Of a stretch of DNA of 53,568 nucleotides, positions 1 through 8,937 are shown piece by piece (the stretch's first letter is position 1; each line of letters starts with the position of its first letter). The DNA is from Nitrospirota bacterium (GTDB taxonomy: Bacteria > Nitrospirota > Thermodesulfovibrionia > Thermodesulfovibrionales > SM23-35), in assembly GCA_013388435.1 (NCBI GenBank), contig JACAFE010000022.1:1-53568 (forward strand). Direction: 5' to 3'. A model generated the notes under the pieces. That model saw only the letters and a program-made list of their open reading frames with translations, was not told the origin of the DNA and made no database searches. A program made the translations under genes and the position numbers.

Positions 1-378
1 GGAGGACATGTTCAGGTTGAAGATTACGCGGTAATAGGCGGCCTTGCTGCAATTCACCAATTTGCAAGAATTGGAGCATATGCAATGGTTGGTGGTTTCA
101 GTGGAATTAATCAGGATATTCCTCCATATACAATTGCTTCAGGTGCAAGAGTAAGACTCTATGGTTTGAACACAATTGGCTTGAAACGTCACGGTTTTTC
201 AGAGCAGACAATTAGCGAACTTAAAAAAGCTTATAAAATTATTTTCAGGGAAAAACATACACTAAAAGAAGCTATTAAAAAAGTACAGGAAGAGCTGCCA
301 TATACTGATGAGATTAAACATTTAATTGAGTTTATCCAGAAAAACAAACGTGGTATATGCAGAAAACAGGAAGAATAG
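1..378 (+). CDS. lpxA: Acyl-[ACP]-UDP-N-acetylglucosamine O-acyltransferase, C-terminal part (5' truncated by window edge)
   Basis: Frame open from base 1: GGHVQVEDYAVIGGLAAIHQFARIGAYAMVGGFSGINQDIPPYTIASG..., left-handed beta-helix LpxA motifs; directly followed by lpxI. Confidence 0.93.
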   Translation, partial: GGHVQVEDYAVIGGLAAIHQFARIGAYAMVGGFSGINQDIPPYTIASGARVRLYGLNTIGLKRHGFSEQTISELKKAYKIIFREKHTLKEAIKKVQEELPYTDEIKHLIEFIQKNKRGICRKQEE

Positions 379-403
379 TTCTCTAACCAAAATAATTTAG
401 ATA

Positions 404-1234
404 TTGGTAAATTTTGAATCAAATAAAAAATTAGGTATTATTGCAGGCAAAGGAGAACTCCCTGCAGCAATCGCTGTTGAAGCAAAATCACAGGGATATT
501 CAGTCTTTGCTGTTGCTCTTGAATCTCTTGCAGATGAAACTCTTTCAAAATATGTTGATGAAATAAAATGGGTAAATGTCGGGAAATTTGGCAAACTTAT
601 TGATACTTTGAAAAAAGCCGGGATTTCCGAAGCTGTAATGGCAGGGAAAGTCTCAAAATCACTCCTCTATAAAAGTAAAATTACTCCTGATTTAAGAGCT
701 GTAAAACTCCTTTTTTCCCTTAAAGACAGAAAAGATGATTCAATTTTGCTTGCTATTACAAACGAACTTGCAAATGAAGGGATTAAACTTCTTGAGATAA
801 CTAAATTCAGTTCCAGGATTTTAATGCCTGAAGGGATACTTACAAAAAATAAACCATCTAAAGAAGAATGGAAAGATATAGAATTTGGCTGGAACATAGC
901 AAAAGAAATTGGAAGACTTGATATTGGACAGACAGTTGTTATAAAAAATTGCGCAGTCATGGCTGTTGAAGCAATTGAAGGAACAGATGAAGCAATAAAA
1001 AGAGGGTGTAAACTCGCAGGCAAAGGAGCAGTAGTTATAAAAGTCAGCAAACCAGAGCAGGATATGAGATTTGACGTTCCTGCTGTAGGACTACAGACAT
1101 TGAATGTAATTAAAGAATATGGCGGCAGTGTACTTGCAGTAGAGTCCGGTAAAAGTCTGATTCTTTCCAAAGAAGCTGTTATAAAAGAAGCCCAGCGGGC
1201 TGGTATTTCTATCGTCGGTTACACACCTTATTAA
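404..1234 (+). CDS. lpxI: UDP-2,3-diacylglucosamine pyrophosphatase LpxI (DUF1009), TTG start
   Basis: KLGIIAGKGELPAAIAVEAKSQGYSV N-terminus, ...AGKGAVVIKVSKPEQDMRFDVPAVGLQTL...; synteny with lpxA. Confidence 0.9.
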   Translation: MVNFESNKKLGIIAGKGELPAAIAVEAKSQGYSVFAVALESLADETLSKYVDEIKWVNVGKFGKLIDTLKKAGISEAVMAGKVSKSLLYKSKITPDLRAVKLLFSLKDRKDDSILLAITNELANEGIKLLEITKFSSRILMPEGILTKNKPSKEEWKDIEFGWNIAKEIGRLDIGQTVVIKNCAVMAVEAIEGTDEAIKRGCKLAGKGAVVIKVSKPEQDMRFDVPAVGLQTLNVIKEYGGSVLAVESGKSLILSKEAVIKEAQRAGISIVGYTPY

Positions 1235-1250
1235 TGTGGGGTACCCACAT
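1234..1250. repeat. Perfect 7-bp hairpin ATGTGGG-GTA-CCCACAT immediately after the lpxI stop
   Basis: Read directly; no T-tract follows, so probably not a canonical terminator. Confidence 0.6.
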
Positions 1251-1807
1251 AATGCAGACATTTCCCCTAAATCAAAAAGGATAAAGCGAAGAGCGTTTGT
1301 TGCGTTTATAGCGTTTATCAAATTTAATGCTTCGCATTGGAAGTGAGACCCGCTTTGCGGGTCTGGAATTGAGTGCCGAAAAACGGCACTAGAAGTTAGT
1401 CGCTCTGGCGACTGGAATTTATCAAACTGTTTATAGCGTTTATTGAGTTCGTTGCGTTATAGCGTTTAGTTAAAACTGCACGGAGGACGGCACAACAACA
1501 AAGGCAAAGAGCGAAGAGCAAAAAAAGGCTGAAGGCGATAGGCTGAAGGCAATAGCGTTTATTGCGTTCGTTGCGTTCGTTGCGTTCAATTAAAACTGAA
1601 CAGCACAAAGCGTAAAAACAAGGGTGAAGGCAAAGAGCAAATAGCATATAGCGAATAGCTTATAGTAAACAACAATTAACATAATCAAATGGCGATAACT
1701 CAATTTATGGAACAAAATCACAGGTCTATTTTTATTCAGGAGCGAAGCTCACTCATACTTCAGCCTTCAGCCTTTTTTAAATTTCGCAACATTTGCATTA
1801 TTTCAAC
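1251..1807. repeat. Mosaic intergenic repeat element, copy 1 (outer inverted ends, GCGTTT-rich module, hairpin array, MITE half, GCTGAAGGC module)
   Basis: Right end CCTTTTTTAAATTTCGCAACATTTGCATTATTTCAAC (1771-1807) is the reverse complement of the left ends seen at 16549 and 44105; left end aatgcagacatttcccctaaatcaaaaagg is degenerate. Confidence 0.65.
1326..1420. repeat. Tandem array of four perfect hairpins with different stems separated by 7-nt RGAAKTK linkers
   Basis: aatgc-ttc-gcatt | ggaagtg | agacccgc-ttt-gcgggtct | ggaattg | agtgccg-aaaaa-cggcact | agaagtt | agtcgc-tctg-gcgact | ggaattt. Confidence 0.8.
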
Positions 1808-1834
1808 AACATTTTTAGGGTAAAATAATATTAA

Positions 1835-2686
1835 ATGGAACAGAAGGATTATTACAAAATACTTGGTGTAAGTGAAAACGCTTCTTTTGAAGATATAAAG
1901 AAGACATACCGCAAACTGGCTTTCCAGTATCACCCTGACAAAAACCCCGGAAATGAAGAAATGATGAAAGAACTCAATGAAGCTTATGCAGTACTTTCTG
2001 ATGAAAAGAAAAGAAGAGAGTATGATTTTTATAGAAATAGCTATGGATTTAATGCAAGAGACAGGTTCAGGCAGACTTATTCAGAACAGGATATCTTCAG
2101 GGGATCTGATATAAATCAAATCTTTGCTGAATTCAGCAAAGCATTCGGTTTTAACAGACCAGAGGATATTTTCACACGCAACAGTTTTTATGGAGAGCAG
2201 TTCAGGACTTTCCAGTTCAAAGGTCCTGGATTTGCCGGAAAAGGCTTTTTCTTTTTCGGAAATATCTCAAAACCATATGAGGATATTTTAAAAAATCATT
2301 CATATCAAACAGAAAATATCTCAGGTGAAAAACCTTCCTTTATCTTAAAACTTTTGCTTAAGGGATTCAAAGCAATACAGAAAAACATAGCAAAAAAATA
2401 TGGACTTGAGCTTCCGCAAAAAGGAAAAAATGTTGAAGATGAAATCACTATTTCTCCGGAAATTGCTTCAGCAGGTGGCAAAGTTAGCTACTTTTACTCC
2501 AATCCTGATAATCCGCGTGAAATAATGATAAAAATCCCACCCGGGGTAAAACAGGGCCAGAAAATTAAACTTAAAGGCATGGGCAAAGCCGGCAAATACG
2601 GCGCTGAAGCCGGTGATTTATATCTAAAAGTAAAGGTTCAAAAAACAATTCTCGGGAAAATCAAAAAACTTTTTAAGCTCAAATAA
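1835..2686 (+). CDS. DnaJ/CbpA-like J-domain co-chaperone with one C-terminal substrate-binding domain and no Cys-rich zinc domain
   Basis: [36 protein letters not shown] (HPD motif); C-terminal [35 protein letters not shown]. Confidence 0.9.
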   Translation: MEQKDYYKILGVSENASFEDIKKTYRKLAFQYHPDKNPGNEEMMKELNEAYAVLSDEKKRREYDFYRNSYGFNARDRFRQTYSEQDIFRGSDINQIFAEFSKAFGFNRPEDIFTRNSFYGEQFRTFQFKGPGFAGKGFFFFGNISKPYEDILKNHSYQTENISGEKPSFILKLLLKGFKAIQKNIAKKYGLELPQKGKNVEDEITISPEIASAGGKVSYFYSNPDNPREIMIKIPPGVKQGQKIKLKGMGKAGKYGAEAGDLYLKVKVQKTILGKIKKLFKLK

Positions 2687-2727
2687 AAATATAGATAATA
2701 GCTTCTATTTTTAATGCTTCTCACATC

Positions 2728-3399
2728 TCAGAAAAAAGTTTTTAACAAATCAAAAGGCATAGAGAAATCCTTTACTACATAATCTGCTCCTGCTTCTTGA
2801 AGTTCTGCAACACTATATGGACCTGTGGCAACGCCAATAGAAATGGCTCCATAAATATGTGCGCATTCAACATCGCGCGGGGTATCACCAATTACAATGC
2901 ATTCATGAATATTTATTTTACTTCCAGATAAAAGCTCAAACCTTTTCACAGCAATTGGCAGAAGTTGATTCCTGTCTTCGTGATCGCTGCCAAATGCACC
3001 TGCAGGAAAGAATTTATTAAGTTTGAAAGGTTCAAGTTTTATTCTCGCTCCCATCTCAATATTTCCTGTAAGAAGTCCTGTCAAAATATTTTCTCTTTGA
3101 CTCAAACTATTTAAAATTTCGTAAATTCCCGGTTTGACATGTTTTTTATCATTATTAATTTCTCTACTTAAATTGAACAAATAAGCTTCAATAACTGTTT
3201 CAAAATCTCCATTTGCTGACAGTCCATGTTTTTGCAAGCATTCCTTTATAATCTGTGAATCTGTTTTTCCAGCCATACTAATTTCTTTAAATGCATTTTC
3301 AATAGAAAAGATTTTTTTAAAGGCAAGGTTGAGTGAACGAACCCCTGCTCCGCCTGAATCAATAAGTGTTCCATCTATATCAAATAATAAAAGCTTCAT
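2728..3399 (-). CDS. HAD-family hydrolase (phosphoglycolate phosphatase-like)
   Basis: LLLFDIDGTLIDSGGAG ... GLLTGN ... IVIGDTPRDVECA. Confidence 0.88.
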   Translation of the reverse strand: MKLLLFDIDGTLIDSGGAGVRSLNLAFKKIFSIENAFKEISMAGKTDSQIIKECLQKHGLSANGDFETVIEAYLFNLSREINNDKKHVKPGIYEILNSLSQRENILTGLLTGNIEMGARIKLEPFKLNKFFPAGAFGSDHEDRNQLLPIAVKRFELLSGSKINIHECIVIGDTPRDVECAHIYGAISIGVATGPYSVAELQEAGADYVVKDFSMPFDLLKTFF

Positions 3400-3473
3400 T
3401 TTAATTACCCCAAAAAATACAGATTGTAAAATAAACCCAAAAAGTTATGAGCAAAGAGCAATAAACAGACAAC

Positions 3474-3812
3474 TTACTTTTTGAAGAGCAAAGTATAAAA
3501 TATATATTTCGCAATTGCTTCTGCATCATCGTCTGGAATTTCTTCTTTAGAGAATTTTGGCATACCTGCTTTTGGATTTCTTATGGCATTGATAATATCC
3601 TTCTCATCTTTTATTTCTTTCAATTTACTATTGTCCTGATGGCACATAATACAATGATTCTCAAATAATTTAGAACCAGAAATTTCCTGAGATGGAATTT
3701 TTGAAGACGGTTTTTGCATATCTAACTCTTTTTCATTTTTTGCACAACCATAAACAACTAATTGCAATGCGAAAAGAATTATTGAAATAAATAAGAATAA
3801 TTTACTTTTCAT
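3474..3812 (-). CDS. Small c-type cytochrome, probable lipoprotein
   Basis: Signal sequence with lipobox-like VVYGC; haem motif CIMCH; GMPKF distal Met region. Confidence 0.82.
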   Translation of the reverse strand: MKSKLFLFISIILFALQLVVYGCAKNEKELDMQKPSSKIPSQEISGSKLFENHCIMCHQDNSKLKEIKDEKDIINAIRNPKAGMPKFSKEEIPDDDAEAIAKYIFYTLLFKK

Positions 3813-3826
3813 ATAAGCTATCTCCT

Positions 3827-5119
3827 TTAAATATTTTTTTTTGAAAAAAAAGGCTTTCTAATATTATATTCTTTATCAATGCTATAAGCCATTATAACTG
3901 CTTTGTCAATATCTTCAAAAGGAAAATCTGGAGATTCAAGTATTAAATGTGGAGCCTTATCATCATATTTTAAATTAAATTCGGAACTTTTTTCATAAAG
4001 GATTGTTCCTGGCAATACATGCAAAATACTGAAAACAATATTTGAAGGTTTCATATCTATTATTGTTTTTGCGGAATGAACAAATTTAAAGAAATTATCC
4101 CCAGGCAAACCTATAATAAGATCACTGGTTACCTCAATCCCGTTTTCTTCAAGAAGTTTTATCGCGTTTCTAAATTTGTCTGCTTTATAAAATCTGTTAA
4201 CAATTTTTAAAGTATCTTCATTCACTGTCTGAGGACCTGTCTCAACACTTTTAATATTAGCTTTTTTAAATAAAGGGATTGTTTCTTCGTCAACAAATTC
4301 AGCAATAATCTCAACAGTTCTAAGCTCACTCCCAAAACGATTAGCAGAAGCAATTATTTCAGCAAGTTTTGCAAGACGTTCTTTTCTTAAATTAAAGACT
4401 GTATCTATAAAATGAAAACTTTTAATATCAGGGTTACTTAATACAAATTCAATTTCTTTTTTAACTCTATCTTCAGGGAAAAATCTTAATTTCGGTAAAT
4501 TTTTCCCTTCATAACAATAGTGGCATCTAAAGATACAGCCGCGATAAGTCTCTATATATGTAACCTTATCTCTCGGGATTAATATTCCCTCTAAATACGG
4601 AGAAGGAATTTCACCCAGATTTTCAATCGGCTCTCTGTCAGGATTTTCAATAATGCTTCCATTTTGTCTGAATAAAATACCAGGTATACCGTTTAGACCT
4701 GAATTATTCAAATAATGTCTGAGAACATCTGAAAAGGTTATTTCACCTTCTCCTTTGACAACTATATCTAAAAAAGGATTTTCTGCAAGGTATTTTAAGC
4801 CTGCTGGACCTGCTTCAGGTCCGCCAAGAACAATTATTGTATCAGGAAATAGTTTTTTAATTATTCTTGCAGTATCAAGTACTTTCAAAATATTCCAGCA
4901 GTAGCAAGAAAATCCTATCATTTCCGGTTTTATTTGAGATAGGTAATAGATAACCTGCTGGACATTAAGAATTTCGGTATCAAAATCAATTATTTCTATA
5001 TCAATATTTTTTCTTATCAAATCATCTTTTAAGGCATACGCCTTAAGATAGCCAAGAGCAAGAGAAAAATGGTTTGCCCAATTGAAGGATATTAGAGCAA
5101 CTTTCTTCCTATGATTCAT
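3827..5119 (-). CDS. B12-binding-domain radical SAM protein (BchE-like family)
   Basis: Start set at MNHRKKVALISFNW; VLGGPEAGPAG B12-binding region; CIFRCHYC (CxxxCxxC). The ORF track extends upstream to 5299 inside the neighbouring gene. Confidence 0.85.
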   Translation of the reverse strand: MNHRKKVALISFNWANHFSLALGYLKAYALKDDLIRKNIDIEIIDFDTEILNVQQVIYYLSQIKPEMIGFSCYCWNILKVLDTARIIKKLFPDTIIVLGGPEAGPAGLKYLAENPFLDIVVKGEGEITFSDVLRHYLNNSGLNGIPGILFRQNGSIIENPDREPIENLGEIPSPYLEGILIPRDKVTYIETYRGCIFRCHYCYEGKNLPKLRFFPEDRVKKEIEFVLSNPDIKSFHFIDTVFNLRKERLAKLAEIIASANRFGSELRTVEIIAEFVDEETIPLFKKANIKSVETGPQTVNEDTLKIVNRFYKADKFRNAIKLLEENGIEVTSDLIIGLPGDNFFKFVHSAKTIIDMKPSNIVFSILHVLPGTILYEKSSEFNLKYDDKAPHLILESPDFPFEDIDKAVIMAYSIDKEYNIRKPFFSKKNI

Positions 5120-5960
5120 AGAGCCGCCTGATATCTTCGAGATACTTGCTTTCAAGCACTGGTGAAAATTCAATACTATTGTTTTTGATATATTCAGAGT
5201 CGATTCCCGGACATATTGTTCTAAAAACACAATCCGAACATTTGTTATGATGTGTAAGATTATAGCCAATTGAAAATATACTGTCCCCGTAAATTTCATT
5301 CATATGTTTTGCCAGATCTTTCATCACACAAAAAGGAAATCCCTCTGTCAGAATCCAAGTACGGTTAAAAATACTGATATTTAGAGAATTGATTACAAAA
5401 GGTAAAATATCTTTAAGAGAAAGATTGGGGTCATTATAACTGAGAATTATACGGTTTACACCAAAATTTATTGAAAGTATCACTATATTCTGAATATCCC
5501 TATAATTGTCTTTACAAATTGGTATGCGTACAGCAACAAATTTATCCTGAATAGGTGCAAGATTATTAAGGCTACTGATGGTCTCATGAAAGCTGCCTGT
5601 TATACGAGTAATTTTATCATGAACAACAGGATTCGAACCCCATAACTTTATTTCAAACAGAAAACACCCTGCATCCATTAGGCTATATAGAGTATTAATA
5701 TCTGAGAGAATACGGCCATTTGTAAGAATTTTAATTCTCTTAGCACCTAAAGTTACAGCTTTCTGTATTATCTGAAGAATATCTTTCCTTAAAGTTGGTT
5801 CACCGCCATACAATAATATATTTTCCAAAGATTGCTTTTGCTCTAAGAAATTGAAAATAGTGTTTAAATCACTCTGGAATGGAATAGCTTTATTTGACAA
5901 ACATAAAGAACATTTATTATTACATATACTTCCAAGATATATTTTATCGTATTTTATCAA
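5109..5960 (-). CDS. Radical SAM protein with C-terminal SPASM-like cysteines
   Basis: CNNKCSLC (CxxxCxxC), LLYGGEPTLRKDI; C-terminal KCSDCVFRTICPG. Confidence 0.82.
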   Translation of the reverse strand: MIKYDKIYLGSICNNKCSLCLSNKAIPFQSDLNTIFNFLEQKQSLENILLYGGEPTLRKDILQIIQKAVTLGAKRIKILTNGRILSDINTLYSLMDAGCFLFEIKLWGSNPVVHDKITRITGSFHETISSLNNLAPIQDKFVAVRIPICKDNYRDIQNIVILSINFGVNRIILSYNDPNLSLKDILPFVINSLNISIFNRTWILTEGFPFCVMKDLAKHMNEIYGDSIFSIGYNLTHHNKCSDCVFRTICPGIDSEYIKNNSIEFSPVLESKYLEDIRRLYES

Positions 5961-6090
5961 AATAACAACTTATCCTTATTTTACTTATATAAAATTATAA
6001 CATAACAAATTGGATTATACTTTTCTCTTTAACTTAAAAATTGCAGTTAAAATAATTATGAATAACTAAACGTGATAACATAATGATGGC

Positions 6091-6249
6091 AATAACTCAA
6101 TTTATGAAACAAAATCACGGGTCTATTTATACTGAGGCTGAAGTCAAAGCGTAAGCCCCAGAGATAAAACATGCAATCACATCACAATAGAAAATAGAGC
6201 CATGTTCTTATATTAAGATAGTTTATTTTGTTTCATAAATTGAGTTATT
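6091..6249. repeat. MITE-like inverted-repeat element, 159 bp, perfect 25-bp terminal inverted repeats
   Basis: Left AATAACTCAATTTATGAAACAAAAT (6091-6115), right ATTTTGTTTCATAAATTGAGTTATT (6225-6249); internally homologous to 41040-41207. Confidence 0.85.
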
Positions 6250-6426
6250 CTCTGATTTTTTATTCTAATAAAAAAATCATCAGGCTAAATAAATTTATTT
6301 CTGTTATATGCATTTTTAATTTAACATTTAACTGCATTTTGGAAAAATATACTTGAAATTTATTTCATTTTAATTTATTATTAATATAATTACTATAAAT
6401 ATTATAATAACCAAAAGGGAGGTAAT

Positions 6427-6780
6427 ATGCTTACACTTGAAGAATTAAAAAAAGACAGGAAACTCGTAAACTCTATTGATTGGGAGATGACACCTGAGAT
6501 GGCTGTGAGAGTTCATCTTGAATGGGGAAATGTTTGGTCTGATATTAACAGGGGATATTTAATTCGTTCTAAAAATGATTATTCCGTCTATTTTCAATTA
6601 AATTGTTCTTCAAAACCTTGTTTTTTGAACTTGATACAATTATCTCCACACCAGGCGGTAGATATCGCAAAAATTGAAGTTCCAGAAAAATTTCAAAATA
6701 AATTCTGTAATTTTAAAGGCGTGTACGCTCCTGAAGAAGAGCTCAAGGAATGGTTAAAAAAAGAATTAAATGTCAATTAA
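6427..6780 (+). CDS. Conserved hypothetical protein (resembles the DVU0772-type family, from memory)
   Basis: AGGGAGG ribosome-binding site upstream; LVNSIDWEMTPEMAVRVHLEWGN... YLIRSKNDYSVYF pattern. Confidence 0.7.
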   Translation: MLTLEELKKDRKLVNSIDWEMTPEMAVRVHLEWGNVWSDINRGYLIRSKNDYSVYFQLNCSSKPCFLNLIQLSPHQAVDIAKIEVPEKFQNKFCNFKGVYAPEEELKEWLKKELNVN

Positions 6781-6809
6781 TTATTTAATTTGTTTTGTGA
6801 AATAATTCA

Positions 6810-6837
6810 AAAGGGAGGCTAAAACAAGTCTCCCTTT
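6810..6837. terminator. Intrinsic terminator-like hairpin between convergent genes
   Basis: AAAGGGAG-gctaaaacaagt-CTCCCTTT, A/T-rich flanks on both sides. Confidence 0.65.
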
Positions 6838-6866
6838 GAAAAACCATTTCTGAATATGTTTCTATT

Positions 6867-7454
6867 TTAATAGTGCTTCTTTAATTCAAACAGAACCTGT
6901 TTTGCAACAGCTTTTAGAGTCTCAAAAACTCCTTTTCCTGTAACCGCAACAGCTTCAAATGAAGGAACTTTTCTGTAATTTAACAGTTTCTCAAGGTCAG
7001 CTACAGGAACAATATTAGGCAGGTCTCTTTTGTTATATTGCATAGCAAAAGGAAGCTTATCAAGATCATATCCCTGTTCGGAGAGATTTATTTTCAAATC
7101 TTCAAGACTTTCAATATTCGATTCAGTTCTTTCTATCTGGCTATCAGCAACAAACACAACTCCGTCAACTCCTTTAAGAATCAGCTTGCGGCTCGCAGCA
7201 TAAAAAACCTGTCCCGGAACAGTATATAAATGAAATCTGATTTTAAAGCCTTTTATATCACCAAGAGCAAGTGGCAAAAAATCAAAAAATAAAGTTCTTT
7301 CTGTTTCAGTCGCAAGTGAGATGAGCTTTCCTTTTTGTTCTGGATTTGTTCTTCTATAAATAAACTGCAGATTGGTGGTCTTACCACATAAGCCGGGACC
7401 ATAATAAACAATTTTACAGTTTATCTCGCGGGAAGAGTAATTAATGAAAGACAC
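6867..7454 (-). CDS. mglA: MglA-like small Ras-family GTPase
   Basis: YYGPGLCGKTTNLQFIYRRT P-loop; FHLYTVPGQVFY; NKRDLP. Confidence 0.9.
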   Translation of the reverse strand: MSFINYSSREINCKIVYYGPGLCGKTTNLQFIYRRTNPEQKGKLISLATETERTLFFDFLPLALGDIKGFKIRFHLYTVPGQVFYAASRKLILKGVDGVVFVADSQIERTESNIESLEDLKINLSEQGYDLDKLPFAMQYNKRDLPNIVPVADLEKLLNYRKVPSFEAVAVTGKGVFETLKAVAKQVLFELKKHY

Positions 7455-7465
7455 AGGGGATACAC

Positions 7466-7960
7466 CTACCTGAAAAGATTATCAATATCTTCGTCACTGA
7501 TTTCAGCAAAAAGGGCTTCTTCAAGCTTACCTTCTCCTTTTTCCTTTTCAACCTTTTTAGTAATCTCATCAAAAATGCCAGCAAGTGATTCAGAAGATTT
7601 CTTAACTCTTAACCTAACAAGTCCGAGAGACGTTCTGTTGTCGAATATAACTACAAGAATAATTCTTTGCCCGATGAGTGAAATATGAATGTTGTCCTTT
7701 TCACCTTCGTGAAAAAGAATAGTAAATTCTTTCTCGCCGAGAAGTCTTGCTATCCCTCCAGTAGCAGCTATATTACCTGCTGTAAGAGATGCAAGAGAAG
7801 TTGTGTCTATATCATGGGTTTCACCTGCAGAAGCGATTAACTGGCCATTTTTGTCCACAAGAAAGACTACTTTGGCATTTGCCTGATGATAGAGTTTCTT
7901 GAGTTCAGCGTCAATACGCTGGAACTCTTCTTCATACATTATGAGGTCAGAACCCATCAT
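7466..7960 (-). CDS. mglB: Roadblock/LC7-domain protein (MglB-like)
   Basis: VVFLVDKNGQLIASAGETHDIDTTSLASLTAGNIAATGGIARLLGE; adjacent to the MglA-like GTPase. Confidence 0.87.
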   Translation of the reverse strand: MMGSDLIMYEEEFQRIDAELKKLYHQANAKVVFLVDKNGQLIASAGETHDIDTTSLASLTAGNIAATGGIARLLGEKEFTILFHEGEKDNIHISLIGQRIILVVIFDNRTSLGLVRLRVKKSSESLAGIFDEITKKVEKEKGEGKLEEALFAEISDEDIDNLFR

Positions 7961-7997
7961 ATCTTAACAATTATCATAACTGACTATTTTTTAATTA

Positions 7998-8936
7998 TCA
8001 AGATGAAAAACAGGCTTCTTCTTTTTGAAGTCTTTCCCATTCTTTGTCAATATCATCCTGAATTCTTTTAAGAAAATCTTCAGCATCAGGTTTGAAAAGG
8101 TGTTTAAATCTTCCCTGTGGTTTAAGAAAATCAATAATAGGTTTCTTTTCTCTTGGTTTGAAAGTTATTTTTGTTACACCATTTTCAATTTCATATAATG
8201 GCCAATAGCATGTCTCCACAGCAAGTCGGCTAAGCATTATTGCGTCATCTGTCCTTGATCTCCAGCCCCTGTTGCATGGTGAAATAATATTCATAAATTT
8301 CGGTCCAGGAATATCGAGCGCTTTTCGTACTTTTCTAACAAGATCAGCCCAATGGCTTGGAGATGCCTGTGCCGCATAAGGAATATTGTGCGCAGCCATT
8401 ATTTTCGTAAGATTCTTTCTCTGCTCGGTTTTTCCGGGCACAACACTTCCAGCAGGTCTTGTTGTCGTATCAGCTCCCAGAGGAGTTGCGCTTGAACGCT
8501 GGATACCTGTATTCATATAAGCTCCGTTGTCATAGCAGATATACAGCATATCATGCCCACGTTCCATGGCCCCGGAAAGACTCTGCAATCCTATATCATA
8601 AGTCCCTCCGTCACCACCAAATGCAATGAATTTTATATCTTTGTCTATTTTTCCTTGTTTTTTTAATGACCTGTACATTGTTTCAACACCTGATAGTGTG
8701 GCAGCAGCATTTTCAAACGCATTATGTATCCATGGAATCTTCCAGGCAGTATAATCAGATATACAGCTTGATACCTCAAGACAACCGGTTGCATTTGCTG
8801 CAATTAGCGGATAATCTGAAGCAAGCAGAACCATTTTTACTATTATCGGCGCGCCGCAACCTGCGCATAACCTATGACCGGATGCAAATAATATTTCTTT
8901 CTTTGAAAGTTCTTTTAAAGTAACAGGCTTTGCCAT
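7998..8936 (-). CDS. porB: 2-oxoacid (pyruvate-type):ferredoxin oxidoreductase beta subunit
   Basis: HRLCAGCGAPIIVK; GDGGTYDIGLQSLSGAMERG TPP-binding motif. Confidence 0.93.
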   Translation of the reverse strand: MAKPVTLKELSKKEILFASGHRLCAGCGAPIIVKMVLLASDYPLIAANATGCLEVSSCISDYTAWKIPWIHNAFENAAATLSGVETMYRSLKKQGKIDKDIKFIAFGGDGGTYDIGLQSLSGAMERGHDMLYICYDNGAYMNTGIQRSSATPLGADTTTRPAGSVVPGKTEQRKNLTKIMAAHNIPYAAQASPSHWADLVRKVRKALDIPGPKFMNIISPCNRGWRSRTDDAIMLSRLAVETCYWPLYEIENGVTKITFKPREKKPIIDFLKPQGRFKHLFKPDAEDFLKRIQDDIDKEWERLQKEEACFSS

Positions 8937-8937
8937 T

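Noticed and set aside
667-1170. 167-aa antisense ORF opposite lpxI
   Set aside because: Antisense shadow of a well-supported gene; no family motif or start signal.
1326-1420. Possible CRISPR-like repeat/spacer array
   Set aside because: Only a 7-nt degenerate linker recurs, there is no 23-47 bp repeat, and no cas genes are in the window.
1396-1647. 83-aa minus-strand ORF with NERNERNERNKR repeat
   Set aside because: Product of the GCGTT-rich repeat module read in one frame; no ribosome-binding site and no protein-like composition.
5119-5299. N-terminal extension of the B12 radical SAM ORF (MKFTGTVYFQ...)
   Set aside because: Runs within the upstream radical SAM gene in another frame; family similarity starts at MNHRKKVALIS with suitable overlap.
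5620-5650. GGATTCGAACCC, resembling a tRNA T-arm in reverse complement
   Set aside because: It lies within the radical-SAM coding frame (WGSNPVV) and no acceptor, D or anticodon arms can be assembled around it.
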